Shown: positions 32,334 through 46,600 of the stretch, piece after piece
Position numbering within the stretch: the stretch's first letter is position 1
Layout of the letters: each line of letters begins with the position of its first letter
DNA from: Roseateles_B flavus
GTDB lineage: Bacteria; Pseudomonadota; Gammaproteobacteria; Burkholderiales; Burkholderiaceae_C
Direction of reading: 5' to 3'
Assembly (NCBI RefSeq): GCF_039872765.1
Contig: NZ_JBDPZC010000008.1
Span: forward strand, 62,001 to 126,000
DNA: 64,000 bases
Program-made: the position numbers and the translations under genes
Notes under the pieces: model-generated
What the model was told of the DNA's origin: nothing
Databases searched by the model: none
Seen by the model: only the letters and a program-made list of their open reading frames with translations

Positions 32334-33344
32334 TCAGGCCACCATCGGGGGCGAGGGCGGGGTGAGCTGGTGCTGCCAGCGGCGCTGGATGTCGGCCAGC
32401 TTGGGCGCCAGCGTCAGGAAGAGCCCGGCAAGGCGCGGGTCGAAGTGCCGGCCCTGCTGCTCGGCGATCCAGTCCAGGGCCTGCTCCGGCGCCCAGGCTT
32501 CCTTGTAGGCACGCTTCATGGTCAGGGCATCGTAGACATCGGCGATGGCCACGATGCGGGCCGACTCCGGGATGGCCGTGCCCGCGATGCCGTGCGGGTA
32601 GCCGCTGCCGTCCCAGCGCTCGTGGTGGTGCAGGGCGATCTCCGCGGCCATCTGGAAGACCGGCGCCGCGCTCTTGGACAGGATCTCATGCCCGATCAGC
32701 GGATGGCGGCGCATCAGCACCCATTCGTCCTCGTCCAGCGGGCCGGGCTTGCCCAGGACGTGGTCGGGCACGCCGATCTTGCCGGTGTCGTGCAGCGGGG
32801 CGGCCAGCTCGATCAGGCGGCAGCTCTCCACGCTCCAGCCCGCCGCGCGCGCCAGCTCGGCAGAGTAGGCCGCCATGCGCCAGACATGGGCGCCGGTGTC
32901 GTTGTCATTGAAGTGGCCGGCCTCGCTGAGCATGTAGATGGCGTCGCGGTGGCTGCGCTCCAGACGGCTGTGCCGCACCAGGGACAGGTGCGTCTGCACA
33001 CGCGCCCGCACGACCAGGGGCGAGATGGGCTTGACGATGAAGTCCACGCCGCCGGCTTCGAAGCCGCGGGCCTCGTCGCCCACATCCGAGAGGCTGGTGA
33101 CGAAGATCACCGGCAGGTACTCGGTCGCCGGGTTGGCCTTGATGGCGCGGCAGACCTCGTAGCCGTCCATGCCGGGCATGCGGATGTCCAGCAGCACCAG
33201 GGCCGGCTTGTGCTTGGCGATGGCCTCCAGTGCGCTGCCACCGTCGCGCGCATAGATCAGCTTGTGGACTGCGCCCAGGGCGAGGCGCATGGCGTCCAGA
33301 TTGATGGGTTCGTCGTCGACGACCAGGATGGGTCCTTGGGGCAT
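32334..33344 (-). CDS. HD-GYP response regulator (c-di-GMP phosphodiesterase)
   Basis: This encodes 336 residues. The receiver domain (ILVVDDEPINLDAMRLAL; phosphoacceptor Asp in VLLDIRMPGMDGYEV; VTSLSD; FIVKPISP) is linked by a helix to an HD-GYP domain. The metal and catalytic motifs are present: HVWRMAAYS, LHDTGKIGVPDHVL, RRHPLIGHEIL, HHHERWDGSGYPHG, ARIVAIADVYDALT. It should hydrolyse c-di-GMP when phosphorylated. The start at 33344 has gggagag upstream, 2 bases after the hybrid kinase stop, so the two are translationally linked and probably functional partners. Confidence 0.95.
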   Translation of the reverse strand: MPQGPILVVDDEPINLDAMRLALGAVHKLIYARDGGSALEAIAKHKPALVLLDIRMPGMDGYEVCRAIKANPATEYLPVIFVTSLSDVGDEARGFEAGGVDFIVKPISPLVVRARVQTHLSLVRHSRLERSHRDAIYMLSEAGHFNDNDTGAHVWRMAAYSAELARAAGWSVESCRLIELAAPLHDTGKIGVPDHVLGKPGPLDEDEWVLMRRHPLIGHEILSKSAAPVFQMAAEIALHHHERWDGSGYPHGIAGTAIPESARIVAIADVYDALTMKRAYKEAWAPEQALDWIAEQQGRHFDPRLAGLFLTLAPKLADIQRRWQHQLTPPSPPMVA

Positions 33345-33346
33345 GT

Positions 33347-37357
<4,011 letters not shown>

Positions 37358-37702
37358 CGCTCAGTCCTGCATCAGCGGATGCGCAGATCGACGCCCTGTC
37401 GGTGCCGGCCTGCCACCATGGAACCAAGTTGCTCGGATTGGCCGCTGTCTCTCCCTGTGACCTCTGGCGCGCCTGCTGCTAGGGCCTGCGCTGCCCGGGT
37501 CCGGGCCATCCGAGACCGCAGGGTAGCGTGGCCGGCGGACCTTGTCTCGCCAGTGTTGTGACATTTTTTGCAGCTGATACCAGCATCAATGACAGGTCAT
37601 GACTGTGCGATCTGGGGGTTTCTCTCTAGTTTCGCTATCGAATCCCCTGATCGCACGCCCTGCCGCCTCGGGGAGAATCGGCGCGACGATATGGAGACAA
37701 CA
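37358..37702. promoter_or_regulatory. Divergent region between the hybrid kinase and fadD
   Basis: This gap of 345 bases has no credible gene. An AT-richer patch at 37556-37640 (ttgtgacattttttgcagctgatacc; gacaggtcatgactgtgc) is the likeliest place for the fadD promoter and an operator. The near-palindrome acaggtcatgactgt (37591-37605) could be a regulator site, but I cannot assign it to a family. Confidence 0.4.
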
Positions 37703-39376
37703 ATGGAGAAACCCTGGCTGAAGAGCTATCCGGCAGGCGTTCCGGCTGAGATCCATGCGGAGCAGTACGCTTCCCTGGTCGAGCTGATGGACGCTGCGTT
37801 CAAGAAGTACCCGGACCGGCCAGCCTACAAGCTGATGGGGCGGACCCTCAGCTTCGCCCAGATCGACGAGGCCTCGCGCGCCCTGGCGGCCTATCTGCAG
37901 GGGCTGGGCCTCGAGAAGGGCGACCGCGTCGCCCTCATGATGCCCAACATCCCGCAATACCCGGTGGCCGTGGCCGCCGTGCTGCGCGCCGGCTTCGTGG
38001 TGGTCAACGTCAACCCGCTGTACACCCCGCGCGAGCTGGAGCACCAGCTCAAGGATGCCGGCGCCCGCGCCATCATCATCATCGAGAACTTCGCCGCCAC
38101 CCTGCAGCAGGTCATCAACAACGTGCCGACCAAGCACGTAGTGCTGGCCTCCATGGGCGACATGCTGGGCTTCCCCAAGGGCCTGATCGTCAACTACGTG
38201 GTGCGCAACGTGAAGAAGCTGGTGCCGGCCTTCGAGCTGCCCCAGGCCGTGCGCTTCAACGACGCCCTGTCCCGCGGCCGGAGCCAGTCCTACAAGACGC
38301 CCAAGGTGGCGTCCAGCGACATCGCCGTGCTGCAGTACACCGGCGGCACCACCGGCGTCAGCAAGGGGGCCGTGCTGCTGCACCGCAACCTCGTGGCCAA
38401 TGTGATGCAGTGCGAGGCCTGGTACCTGCCGGCCCTGGCGAAGGTGCCGCAGGGCGAGCAGGTGGTGTCGGTCTGTGCGCTGCCGCTGTACCACATCTTC
38501 GGCTTCACCACGAACATGATGCTGTCCATGCACACGGGCGGCTGCAATGTGCTGATTCCCAATCCGCGCGACCTGCCGGGCGTCTTCAAGGAGCTGGCCC
38601 AGCACCGCTTCCACAGCATGCCTGCGGTCAACACGCTGTTCATGGCCATGGCCAACCACAAGGACTTCAACACGGTGGACTGGAGCCACCTGGTGATCTC
38701 CGTGGGCGGCGGCATGGCCGTGCAGCAGGCCACGGCCAAGCTGTGGCTGGAGAAGACCGGCTGCCCCATCTGCGAGGGCTACGGCCTCTCCGAGACCTCG
38801 CCCGTGGCCAGCTGCAACCCGACGGATTCCAAGTCCTACACCGGCACCATCGGCCTGCCCGTGCCCGGTACCGAGATGAAGCTGCTGGACGACGACGGCC
38901 ACGAGGTGCCGGCTGGTGGCACCGGCGAGATCGCCATCAAGGGCCCGCAGGTGATGGCCGGCTACTGGCAGCGCCCGGACGAGACGGCCAAGGTCATGAC
39001 GGCCGACGGCTTCTTCCGCACCGGTGACGTCGGCCAGATGGACGAGCGCGGCTACTTCAAGATCGTGGACCGCAAGAAGGACATGATCCTGGTCAGCGGC
39101 TTCAATGTCTACCCGAACGAGGTCGAGGACGTCATCACCCAGATGCCGGGCGTGCTCGAGTGCGCCGCCGTGGGCGTGCCGGACGACAAGGCCGGCGAGG
39201 CGGTCAAGGTGGTGGTCGTGCGCAAGGATCCGAACGTCACCGAGGCCGATGTCCGCGCCTTCTGCGAGGCCAACCTGACGGGCTACAAGCGCCCCAAGAT
39301 CGTCGAGTTCCGGACCGACCTGCCCAAGACCCCGGTCGGCAAAATCCTGCGTCGCGAACTGCGGGACAAAAAGTAG
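37703..39376 (+). CDS. fadD: Long-chain fatty acid-CoA ligase FadD
   Basis: This encodes 557 residues, close to E. coli FadD (561). It activates fatty acids to acyl-CoA (AMP intermediate) at the inner membrane for beta-oxidation. The AMP-binding P-loop YTGGTTGVSKGAVL, the EGYGLSETSP motif, YFKTGD-type FFRTGD and the C-terminal DRKKDMILVSGFNVYPNEVE and catalytic-Lys region (TPVGKILRREL) are all present. The start at 37703 (MEKPWLKSYPAGVP) matches the E. coli N-terminus and has ggag 5 bases upstream. An earlier ATG at 37691 lacks a ribosome binding site. Confidence 0.96.
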   Translation: MEKPWLKSYPAGVPAEIHAEQYASLVELMDAAFKKYPDRPAYKLMGRTLSFAQIDEASRALAAYLQGLGLEKGDRVALMMPNIPQYPVAVAAVLRAGFVVVNVNPLYTPRELEHQLKDAGARAIIIIENFAATLQQVINNVPTKHVVLASMGDMLGFPKGLIVNYVVRNVKKLVPAFELPQAVRFNDALSRGRSQSYKTPKVASSDIAVLQYTGGTTGVSKGAVLLHRNLVANVMQCEAWYLPALAKVPQGEQVVSVCALPLYHIFGFTTNMMLSMHTGGCNVLIPNPRDLPGVFKELAQHRFHSMPAVNTLFMAMANHKDFNTVDWSHLVISVGGGMAVQQATAKLWLEKTGCPICEGYGLSETSPVASCNPTDSKSYTGTIGLPVPGTEMKLLDDDGHEVPAGGTGEIAIKGPQVMAGYWQRPDETAKVMTADGFFRTGDVGQMDERGYFKIVDRKKDMILVSGFNVYPNEVEDVITQMPGVLECAAVGVPDDKAGEAVKVVVVRKDPNVTEADVRAFCEANLTGYKRPKIVEFRTDLPKTPVGKILRRELRDKK

Positions 39377-39437
39377 CACTTTCCCGACGGTAGGTCTTCT
39401 GGGTAACGCGTAAGCTCCCGCCCAGGAGACTTTTGCC

Positions 39438-39965
39438 GTGTTGGACCAGAGCTATCAGAAAACCGACGCCGGCCGCGCTGAAATGAAGGTGCGCCAGCTC
39501 GTCAACGCCCGCGCCACCCGCAACCTGCTGCTGGTGATCGACGCCAGCAAGTCCGCCCGCCAGTGGCTGGGCCTGGTGCAGGGCAGCACCGAGGCCGATG
39601 TCCAGCAGCTGCTGGACCTGGGCCTCATCCGGGCCGCGGGGGCGGCGCCTGCTGCCGCGCCATCTGCCTCGGCACCTGCACCTGCACCGGTACCGGTACC
39701 GTCACCCGCGGCCCCGGTCGCTGCGCCGGCCGTGGCCGCCGTGGGCGAGCCCCAGCTGGACTACGAGCAGCTCTACGCCTACCTGACCCGCCATGCCAAG
39801 CAGTACCTGGGCCTGATGAAGGGCTACAAGGTGGTGCTGGAGGTCGAGCGCTGCAGCGGCCTGCCCGAGCTGCAGGACTACGCCCGCCGCTTCGTCGAGA
39901 TGGTGCGCGAGGCCCAGGGCGATGATCTGGCCGAGCAGGTCAAGCGCGCCATGGGCATGCACTGA
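39438..39965 (+). CDS. Hypothetical protein with Ala/Pro linker
   Basis: This encodes 175 residues from a GTG at 39438 with aggag 10 bases upstream. No known domain was recognised. An N-terminal region (MLDQSYQKTDAGRAEMKVRQLVNARATRNLLLVIDASKSARQWLGLV) is joined by about 35 residues of Ala/Pro/Val repeats to a helical C-terminal domain (YEQLYAYLTRHAKQYLGLMKGYKVVLEVERC). The linker DNA contains short tandem units (cacctg, ggtacc). There is no signal peptide or membrane helix, so it is cytoplasmic. It sits 61 bases after fadD and could be cotranscribed. Confidence 0.8.
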   Translation: MLDQSYQKTDAGRAEMKVRQLVNARATRNLLLVIDASKSARQWLGLVQGSTEADVQQLLDLGLIRAAGAAPAAAPSASAPAPAPVPVPSPAAPVAAPAVAAVGEPQLDYEQLYAYLTRHAKQYLGLMKGYKVVLEVERCSGLPELQDYARRFVEMVREAQGDDLAEQVKRAMGMH

Positions 39966-40036
39966 GCACCGGCTTGAGGGCGCCGGCTTCTTTGGCACAC
40001 TGGCGGGTTCCGGCGACCTTTCCCTGAACCCTGTCC

Positions 40037-40765
40037 ATGCCTCCACGCTTCTTCGTCGACACCCCCCTGGCCGGCCCGGCCGAGCTGAGCCTGCCCGCCA
40101 CCGCCGCCCGCCACGTGCAGGTGCTGCGCCTGCAGCCTGGCAGCCCCCTGACCCTGTTCGACGGCTCGGGCGACGAATGGCAGGCCGAAGTCACCGCCAT
40201 GGGCCGCAGCGAGGTGCGCGTGCAGCTGCAGGCCCGCCAGCCGGTCAACCGCGAGCTGGCCACCGCCCTGACCCTTTGCGTGGTGATGCCTGCCAATGAC
40301 CGCATGGACGGCATCGTCGAGAAGGCCACCGAGCTGGGCGCCGTGGCCATCCAGCCCCTGATGAGCGAGCGCTCGGTGCTGCGCCTGCAGGGCGAGCGCG
40401 CGCAAAAGAAGCAGGCGCACTGGCAGGGCGTGGCCATCGCCGCCGCCGAGCAGTGCGGCCGGGCCCGCGTCACCCAGATCCATCCGGTGCAGACCCTCTC
40501 GGCCTGGCTGGCGGGCCTGGACGCCGCGGCGCCTGCCCGGCGCTGGCTGCTGAGCCCTACCGCTGCACGCCCGCTGCACGAGCGCGCTGCTGGCGAGCCT
40601 CAGCCCACCCTCGTCCTCAGCGGTCCCGAGGGCGGCCTCAGCCCCGCCGAGGAGCAGGCCGCCCGCGAGCGCGGCTTCGAGGCCCTGCAGCTGGGCCCGC
40701 GCATCCTGCGTGCGGACACCGCCCCCTTGGCCGTGCTGGGCTGGGTGGCTTTGCAGCAGGGCTGA
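40037..40765 (+). CDS. rsmE: 16S rRNA (uracil-1498-N3)-methyltransferase RsmE
   Basis: This encodes 242 residues of a SPOUT-fold methyltransferase that modifies U1498 of 16S rRNA using SAM. Family motifs are MPRFFV-type start (MPPRFFVDTPL), ARHVQVLRL, KATELGAVAIQPLMSERSV, AAEQCGRARV, LSGPEGGLSPAEE and LQLGPRILRADTAPLAVL, which form the knotted SAM site. Length is normal. It appears monocistronic, 71 bases after the preceding hypothetical gene. Confidence 0.97.
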   Translation: MPPRFFVDTPLAGPAELSLPATAARHVQVLRLQPGSPLTLFDGSGDEWQAEVTAMGRSEVRVQLQARQPVNRELATALTLCVVMPANDRMDGIVEKATELGAVAIQPLMSERSVLRLQGERAQKKQAHWQGVAIAAAEQCGRARVTQIHPVQTLSAWLAGLDAAAPARRWLLSPTAARPLHERAAGEPQPTLVLSGPEGGLSPAEEQAARERGFEALQLGPRILRADTAPLAVLGWVALQQG

Positions 40766-40808
40766 GTTCCAGGCCCTGCCGCATCAAGGGTCAAGGCACG
40801 AGAACGCC

Positions 40809-41099
40809 ATGCTGGATGTCTACCTCGGCTCGCGCCACGGCGGGCTGCGCCTGCAGTTGTGCGAGCGGGATTTCGCCGGACGCTGGGACCTTGTCGAGTA
40901 CCTGCAGCAGCAAGGCGTTCCCTTCGACTTCTATCGCGACTTCCAGATCGATGCCGACCGCGCGGGCGCGCTGGCCCGACACCTGGCGGGCCTCCTGGTC
41001 TCGCCGCTGAACAAGGAGCAGTCGGGGCTGCTGGCGCTGTATGCGCTCCTGCTGGAGGCGGCACTGGGGCGGCAGACGCTCTGCTTCATCGGCGACTAG
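40809..41099 (+). CDS. Hypothetical small protein
   Basis: This encodes 96 residues starting at ATG 40809 (MLDVYLGSRHGGLRLQLCERDFAGRWDLVEYLQQQ...). No family was recognised. The sequence is soluble, with a mixed alpha/beta start and a C-terminal hydrophobic helix (SGLLALYALLLEAALGRQTLCFIGD). Codon use is like its neighbours, with high third-position GC, which supports real coding. It lies 43 bases after rsmE. Confidence 0.6.
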   Translation: MLDVYLGSRHGGLRLQLCERDFAGRWDLVEYLQQQGVPFDFYRDFQIDADRAGALARHLAGLLVSPLNKEQSGLLALYALLLEAALGRQTLCFIGD

Positions 41100-41171
41100 A
41101 GTAGCGAGGCCGGCGCAGGCAGCAGATCAGGTCTGGTGTTAGCCTCGCGGCCTCGCCCCTCGAAAGCCGCC

Positions 41172-42365
41172 ATGAACCCCGCGCTGATGCTGCTGACCCT
41201 GTGCCAGGGTCTGTTCCTGACGAACAACGTCACTTTCATCGCCATCAACGGACTGGTGGGCCTGGCCCTGGCGCCGGTGCCCTGGATGGCCACACTGCCG
41301 GTGTGCAGCTATGTGGCGGGCGGGGCCCTGTTCGCGCCTCTGGTGGCGCGGCACCAGCGCGCCTGGGGGCGGCGGCGCGGCTTCCAGGTGGCGGCGCTGG
41401 TGGCGGTGATGAGCTGCTCGCTGGCGGCCTTTGCGGTCAGTGAGCGCAGCTTCTGGCTGGTGGTGCTGGCCACGCTGCTGGCGGGCTACTACAACGCCAG
41501 TGCGGGCCTCTACCGCTTCGTGTCGACCGAGCTGGTGAAGCCCGCGCGCCGCGAAACCGCCATCTCGTGGGTGCTGGCCGGCGGCCTGCTGGGCGCGGTG
41601 GCCGGGCCGGCGCTGGCCAAGTTCAGCCGGGACCTGCTCGTGCAGCCCTTTGCCGGTGCCTACCTGGCCCTGGTGGGCGTGGCGCTGCTGAGCCTGCTGG
41701 TGGTCTCGCTGATTCCCTTCCCGCCCCTGGCCGAGTCGCAGCCCGGCGCGGCCACGGGCCGCTCCTGGCAGCAGCTGATGCGGGAGGAGCCCTTCTTCCT
41801 CGTGGCCATCGCGGCCTGCTCTCTGGGCTATGGGGTGATGAACCTGCTGATGGCCGCCACGCCCATCGCGATGAAGCAGTGCAGCCTGCCCTTCGACAAC
41901 GCCACCTTCGTGCTGCAGTGGCACGTGCTGGGCATGTTTGCGCCCAGCTTCTTCACCGGCCACCTGATCCAGCGCGTGGGCGTGCTGCCGGTGATGGCGA
42001 CGGGGCTGCTGCTGAACCTGGTCTGCGTGGGCTTTGCCCTGAGCGGGCAAGACCTGACCCATTTCCTGGGCGCCCTGCTGGCCCTGGGCGTGGGCTGGAA
42101 CTTCCTCTTCGTGGGCGGCACCACGCTCTTCACCCGGGCCTACCGTCCCGAGGAGAAGACCCGGGCGCAGGCCACCATGGAGGTCTGCATCAACAGCACC
42201 ATGACGCTCACCGCCTTCAGCTCCGGCGCCCTGGTGACGGCCGGGGGCTGGCAGCGCATGGCCCTGGGTTCCTTGCTGCCGCTGGCCCTCATCGGCCTGG
42301 CGCTGGCGGTGGGCGCCCACCGCCTCATTCAGCAGCGCGCGGCTTCTCCCGTGCCGAACCCTTGA
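41172..42365 (+). CDS. Major facilitator superfamily transporter
   Basis: This encodes 397 residues with about 12 membrane helices (LMLLTLCQGLFLTNNVTFIAINGLVGLAL at the start). The loop between helices 2 and 3 is ARHQRAWGRRRGFQ, a degenerate MFS motif A. It resembles YcaD/Bcr-like or 'MFS_1' drug and metabolite exporters; the substrate is unknown. The last 41 bases overlap the 3' end of the convergent methyltransferase gene. A 14-of-15 match to the dispersed motif lies inside it at 42047-42061. Confidence 0.88.
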   Translation: MNPALMLLTLCQGLFLTNNVTFIAINGLVGLALAPVPWMATLPVCSYVAGGALFAPLVARHQRAWGRRRGFQVAALVAVMSCSLAAFAVSERSFWLVVLATLLAGYYNASAGLYRFVSTELVKPARRETAISWVLAGGLLGAVAGPALAKFSRDLLVQPFAGAYLALVGVALLSLLVVSLIPFPPLAESQPGAATGRSWQQLMREEPFFLVAIAACSLGYGVMNLLMAATPIAMKQCSLPFDNATFVLQWHVLGMFAPSFFTGHLIQRVGVLPVMATGLLLNLVCVGFALSGQDLTHFLGALLALGVGWNFLFVGGTTLFTRAYRPEEKTRAQATMEVCINSTMTLTAFSSGALVTAGGWQRMALGSLLPLALIGLALAVGAHRLIQQRAASPVPNP

Positions 42366-43584
42366 TCAGGTCGAAGCGGAACAGCCGGCACTCGATGGGG
42401 CCGTTCCACATGGGCACGCGACGGTTTTCCTTGAGCCGCATCTTGGTGGGCAGCTTCATGTCCGGGCACAGCAGCCAGGCGGTCCAGCCGGCGGGGTTCT
42501 CGGTGTAGCTGCGCTTCCAGTGGGCGGCCAGGCGGGGGAAGAAGTCATCGTCCGCATCACGCTGCTCCGATCCGCTCGCTTCCCGGACCGCGGCGGCCTT
42601 GCCCCGCACCTCGATCCGCTCGCCGTAGGGCGGGTTCATCATGATGGTGCCGGGCATGCCCTCGGGCAGCTTGGGTGCGGCGCGCTCCAGGGCGTCGCCG
42701 CCATTGAACTGGATGTATTGGGCCACGCCGGCGCGTTCGGCATTGCGGCGGGCGAAGTCGACCATGCGGAAGGCGACGTCGCTGGCGAAGATGGGCACGG
42801 CCGGCGGGTGCACCCGGGCCTGCGCCGCCTGCTTCATCTCGGCCCAGCGGGCGCGCAGGGGCTGGAAGGGCAGCTGGCGCTCGAAGGCGAAGCGGCGCTG
42901 GATGCCCGGCGCGATGCCGCAGGCGATCTGCGCGGCCTCGACGGGGATGGTGCCCGAGCCGCAGCAGGGGTCGTGCAGGGCGCCGCCGGTCTCCGGCGTG
43001 CCGCGCCAGCCGGCCGCGGCCAGCATGGCGGCGGCGAGGGTCTCCTTCAGCGGGGCGTCGCCCTTGTCCACGCGCCAGCCGCGCTTGAAGAGGGGCTCGC
43101 CGGAGGTGTCGACGTACAGCGCGGCGCGCTCCTCGCCGAGGTGCAGGACCACGGGCAGGTCGGGCGCGCGGGTGTCCACGCTGGGGCGCTCGCCGGTGGC
43201 GTCGCGCAGGGCGTCGCAGATGGCGTCCTTGATGCGCAGGGTGGCGAAGTTCAGGCTGCGCAGGGGCGAGCGCTGGGCGGTGGTGTCGACACGGATGGTG
43301 TGCTGCGGGCCGATCCAGCGGTCCCAGTCCACGCGCCGGGCGAGCACGTAGAGGTCGTCCTCGTGCCGGTAGCCGCCCTCGATCAGCTCCACCAGCACGC
43401 GCTGGGCGAGTCGGCTCTCGAGGTTGATCTGCATGACGTCCTCCGCCGTGCCCTGCACCGAGCAGCCGCCGCGCATTGCGTGGATGCGGCCGCGCGGCAG
43501 GATGCGTTGCAGCTCCTCCTCCAGCAGAGGCTCCACCCCACCGGGGCAGGAGACGAAGAGGTACAGCGTTTCAGGGCGGGACAT
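42325..43584 (-). CDS. rlmL: THUMP-domain rRNA (guanine-N2)-methyltransferase, RlmL-like
   Basis: This encodes 419 residues. An N-terminal ferredoxin-like/THUMP region (FVSCPGGVEPLLEEELQRIL, VQGTAEDVMQINLESRLAQRVL) comes first. A class I SAM methyltransferase follows, with the motifs ALHDPCCGSGTIPVEAA, FASDVAF and the catalytic NPPYGERI. This corresponds to the RlmL half of E. coli RlmKL (m2G2445 of 23S rRNA). The RlmK half is missing, as is usual outside gamma-proteobacteria. Its C-terminal codons overlap the convergent transporter gene by 41 bases. Confidence 0.92.
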   Translation of the reverse strand: MSRPETLYLFVSCPGGVEPLLEEELQRILPRGRIHAMRGGCSVQGTAEDVMQINLESRLAQRVLVELIEGGYRHEDDLYVLARRVDWDRWIGPQHTIRVDTTAQRSPLRSLNFATLRIKDAICDALRDATGERPSVDTRAPDLPVVLHLGEERAALYVDTSGEPLFKRGWRVDKGDAPLKETLAAAMLAAAGWRGTPETGGALHDPCCGSGTIPVEAAQIACGIAPGIQRRFAFERQLPFQPLRARWAEMKQAAQARVHPPAVPIFASDVAFRMVDFARRNAERAGVAQYIQFNGGDALERAAPKLPEGMPGTIMMNPPYGERIEVRGKAAAVREASGSEQRDADDDFFPRLAAHWKRSYTENPAGWTAWLLCPDMKLPTKMRLKENRRVPMWNGPIECRLFRFDLIKGSAREKPRAAE

Positions 43585-43638
43585 GGCGGAACTTCGGCGT
43601 GCAAAGCGCCTATTGTCCCAGGTCCCCCGGCCCCCGCG

Positions 43639-46600
43639 TCATCCGCCGGCGCGCGGCGTGCCTGCCGGCCAGCCCTGCACCAGGGCCTGGAAGTCCTGCA
43701 GGGCCAGCGGGCGAGCGTACAGATAGCCCTGGAAGGCATGGCAGCCCTGCTGCTGCAGCGCCTGGCGCTGGGCATCGGTCTCCACGCCCTCGGCGATCAC
43801 GTCCAGCCCCAGGCTCTCGCCCAACTGGATCACCGCCCGGGCGATGGCCATGGCATTGGGCTCGGTGACGAGGTCGCGCACAAAGCTCTGGTCGATCTTG
43901 AGCTGGTCCAGGGGCAGGCGCTTGAGATAGGCCAGCGAGGAGTAGCCGGTGCCGAAGTCGTCCAGCGAGAAATGCAGGCCCAGGCTTCGCAGGGCCACCA
44001 TCAGGGCGATGACCTGCTCGACGTTCTCGACCAGGGCGCTCTCGGTGATCTCCAGCTTGAGCTTGTCGGTGGGCGCGCCGCTGCGGGCCAGCAGCTGCTG
44101 CATGAAGCCGAGGAAGCCCTTCTGGCGGAACTGGTGCGCACTGACGTTGACGGCCAGCGTGAGCCCCGCCATATGCGGCTCGCGCGCCCACAGCCCCAGC
44201 TGCGCGCAGGCCTGCTGCAGCACCCATTCGCCCAACTGGGCGATCAGGCCGGTGTGCTCGGCCAGGGGGATGAAGCGGGCCGGCGAGACCCAGCCCAGCA
44301 CCGGATGGTTCCATCGCAGCAGGGCCTCGGCCCCGACGATGCGGCCCCGATCGTCTACCTGCGCCTGGTAGAAGAGCTCCAGCTGCTGGCAGTCGATGGC
44401 CTGGCGCAGGTCGGCCTCCAGGGCTGTCAGCTCGGCCATGGCGGCCTGCGTGGCCGGGTCGAAGAAGCACAGGCGGTTGCGGCCCGCGGCCTTGGCCTGG
44501 TACATGGCGTGGTCGGCATGCTTGAGGAGGTCCTCGCTGCTGCCGGTGTCCCCGCCCCAGATCACGATGCCGATGCTGGGCGTGCTGTGGTGCTGGTGGC
44601 CGTCCAGCTGGTGGGGCTGGCCCAGCACGCGCAGCAGCTTCTCGGCCGCCGCTTCGGCATGCAGGCCCGCCACCTCGGCGTTCTGGCCGAGGTCGTGCAG
44701 CACGACCACGAACTCGTCCCCGCCCCAGCGCGCGATGGTGTCCTCGCTGCGCAGGGCGGCCTGCAGGCGGCGCGCCACGCCGACCAGCACGCGGTCGCCC
44801 ATGCCATGGCCCAGGGTGTCATTGAGGGCCTTGAAGTTGTCCAGGTCGATGAACAGCACCGCGCCATGGCGGTGATTGCGCCGGTTGATGGCCAGGGCCT
44901 GGTTGAGGCGGTCCAGCAGCAGGCGCCGGTTGGGCAGGCCGGTCAGGGAATCGTAGAAGGCCAGCTGTTCGATCTCCGCCTCGGCCTTCTTGCGTTCGGT
45001 GATGTCGCGGGTGAGGCCGATGAACAGCGGCTCGCCGTCCTGCAGGATCTCCGAGACCGCCAGGCTCATGGGGAAGATGCTGCCGTCCTTGCGCCGTCCG
45101 TTGACATCACGGCCGATGCCGATCACATGCGGCACCTGCGTGTCCAGGTAGCGGCGCACATGCCCGGCATGGTGCGGGCGTTCGGCCTCCGGCATCAGCA
45201 GCTCCACCCGCTGGCCCACCAGTTCCTCGGCGCTGTAGCCGAACATGCGGCAGGCGGCCGGGTTGATGGCGTCGATGCGGCCCTTGGCGTCCATGGTGAT
45301 CATGCCGTCGACCATGTTGTCCAGGATCGCCTGGGTGTGCTGCGCATGGGCCTGCAGCTGCGCCTCTGCCCGCTTGGCCGCGCTGATGTCCATGTGCGTG
45401 CCGACCATGCGGGTGGGGCGGCGCTCGGCATCGCGCGCCATGATGCGGCCGTTGGCGTGGATCCAGACCCAGTGGCCGTCACGGTGGCGCAGGCGGTAGT
45501 CCTGGGTGTACTGGGACAGCGCGCCGGACAGGTAGCGCTGCAGCTGCTCCTGCACGACGGGTCTGTCGTCCGGATGCAGTCGATCCTCCCAGGCCCGCAC
45601 ATGGTCCTCGATCTCGTGCGGGGAATAGCCCAGCATCGCGCACCAGCGCCTGTCGAAGCGGGTCTCGCCGCTGACGAGGTTCCAGTCCCACAGGCCGAGA
45701 GCCGCGCCCTCCAGCGCCAGGGCGGTACGGGCGGCGCTGTCGCGCTCGCTGCGCCGCTGCTGGCGCCGTTGCAGCTCCACCAGGCGCCGGCGCCGCTGGT
45801 AGAAGAACAGGCCCAGGGTGGACAGCAGGCCCAGGGCGGCGCCGGCCAGCACGGCGCTGTACAGCTGGCGCCGCCAGAAGCCCTCCACGCTGCGCATGGA
45901 GCGGCCGACGGCCACATACAGGCGCTGATCCAGCCAGAGACCCTCCGGGGACACGGTGCGCGCGGCCACCAGGCGCAGGTCATGGCTCAGCCGCGACTGC
46001 TGCAGGTGCAGGCTGGCCGGCAGGCCGCCGCGCAGGTGGTGCTCCAGCACAGAGCCGGGCTGGTCCAGCACATTGCGGGAGATCCAGTCCTCCACATGGG
46101 GCTGGACCGCAAACATGGCGCCACTCTCATGGGCGATGGCGGCCCAGGTGTCCTCCGAGGGCTGGACCGTGGCCAGCACCAGCGAGAAGTAGTCCGGGTC
46201 CAGGCTGGCCACGATGACGCCCTGGTAGTGGCCCTCGGCGTCATGCAGGGTGCGGGCCAGCGCCACGCTGCGGTCGTCCAGCAGGGTCTGGAACGGCGGG
46301 GTGACATGCAGCAGCCCCTCCTGCGGATGCCGCCGGCTCTGGCGGACATAGGGGCGGTCCGAGACGTCGCGGCCCAGCAGCTCGGGCATGGACGAGACCT
46401 GCACACGGCCGCCGGCATCGACGACCAGCAGCAGCCGCACACCGGGCATGGCGCGGGTGAGGGTCTGGAGCATCGATTCGCCGTCGGCCTGCTTGTGTGC
46501 CGGGCGCCAGCGCGGGTACTCGGCGTCCACCGTCTGCAGGGCGGCCTGGATGGCGATCAGCTGCTGAGAGACGATGCCGTCCAGGGTCTGGACCAGGCTC

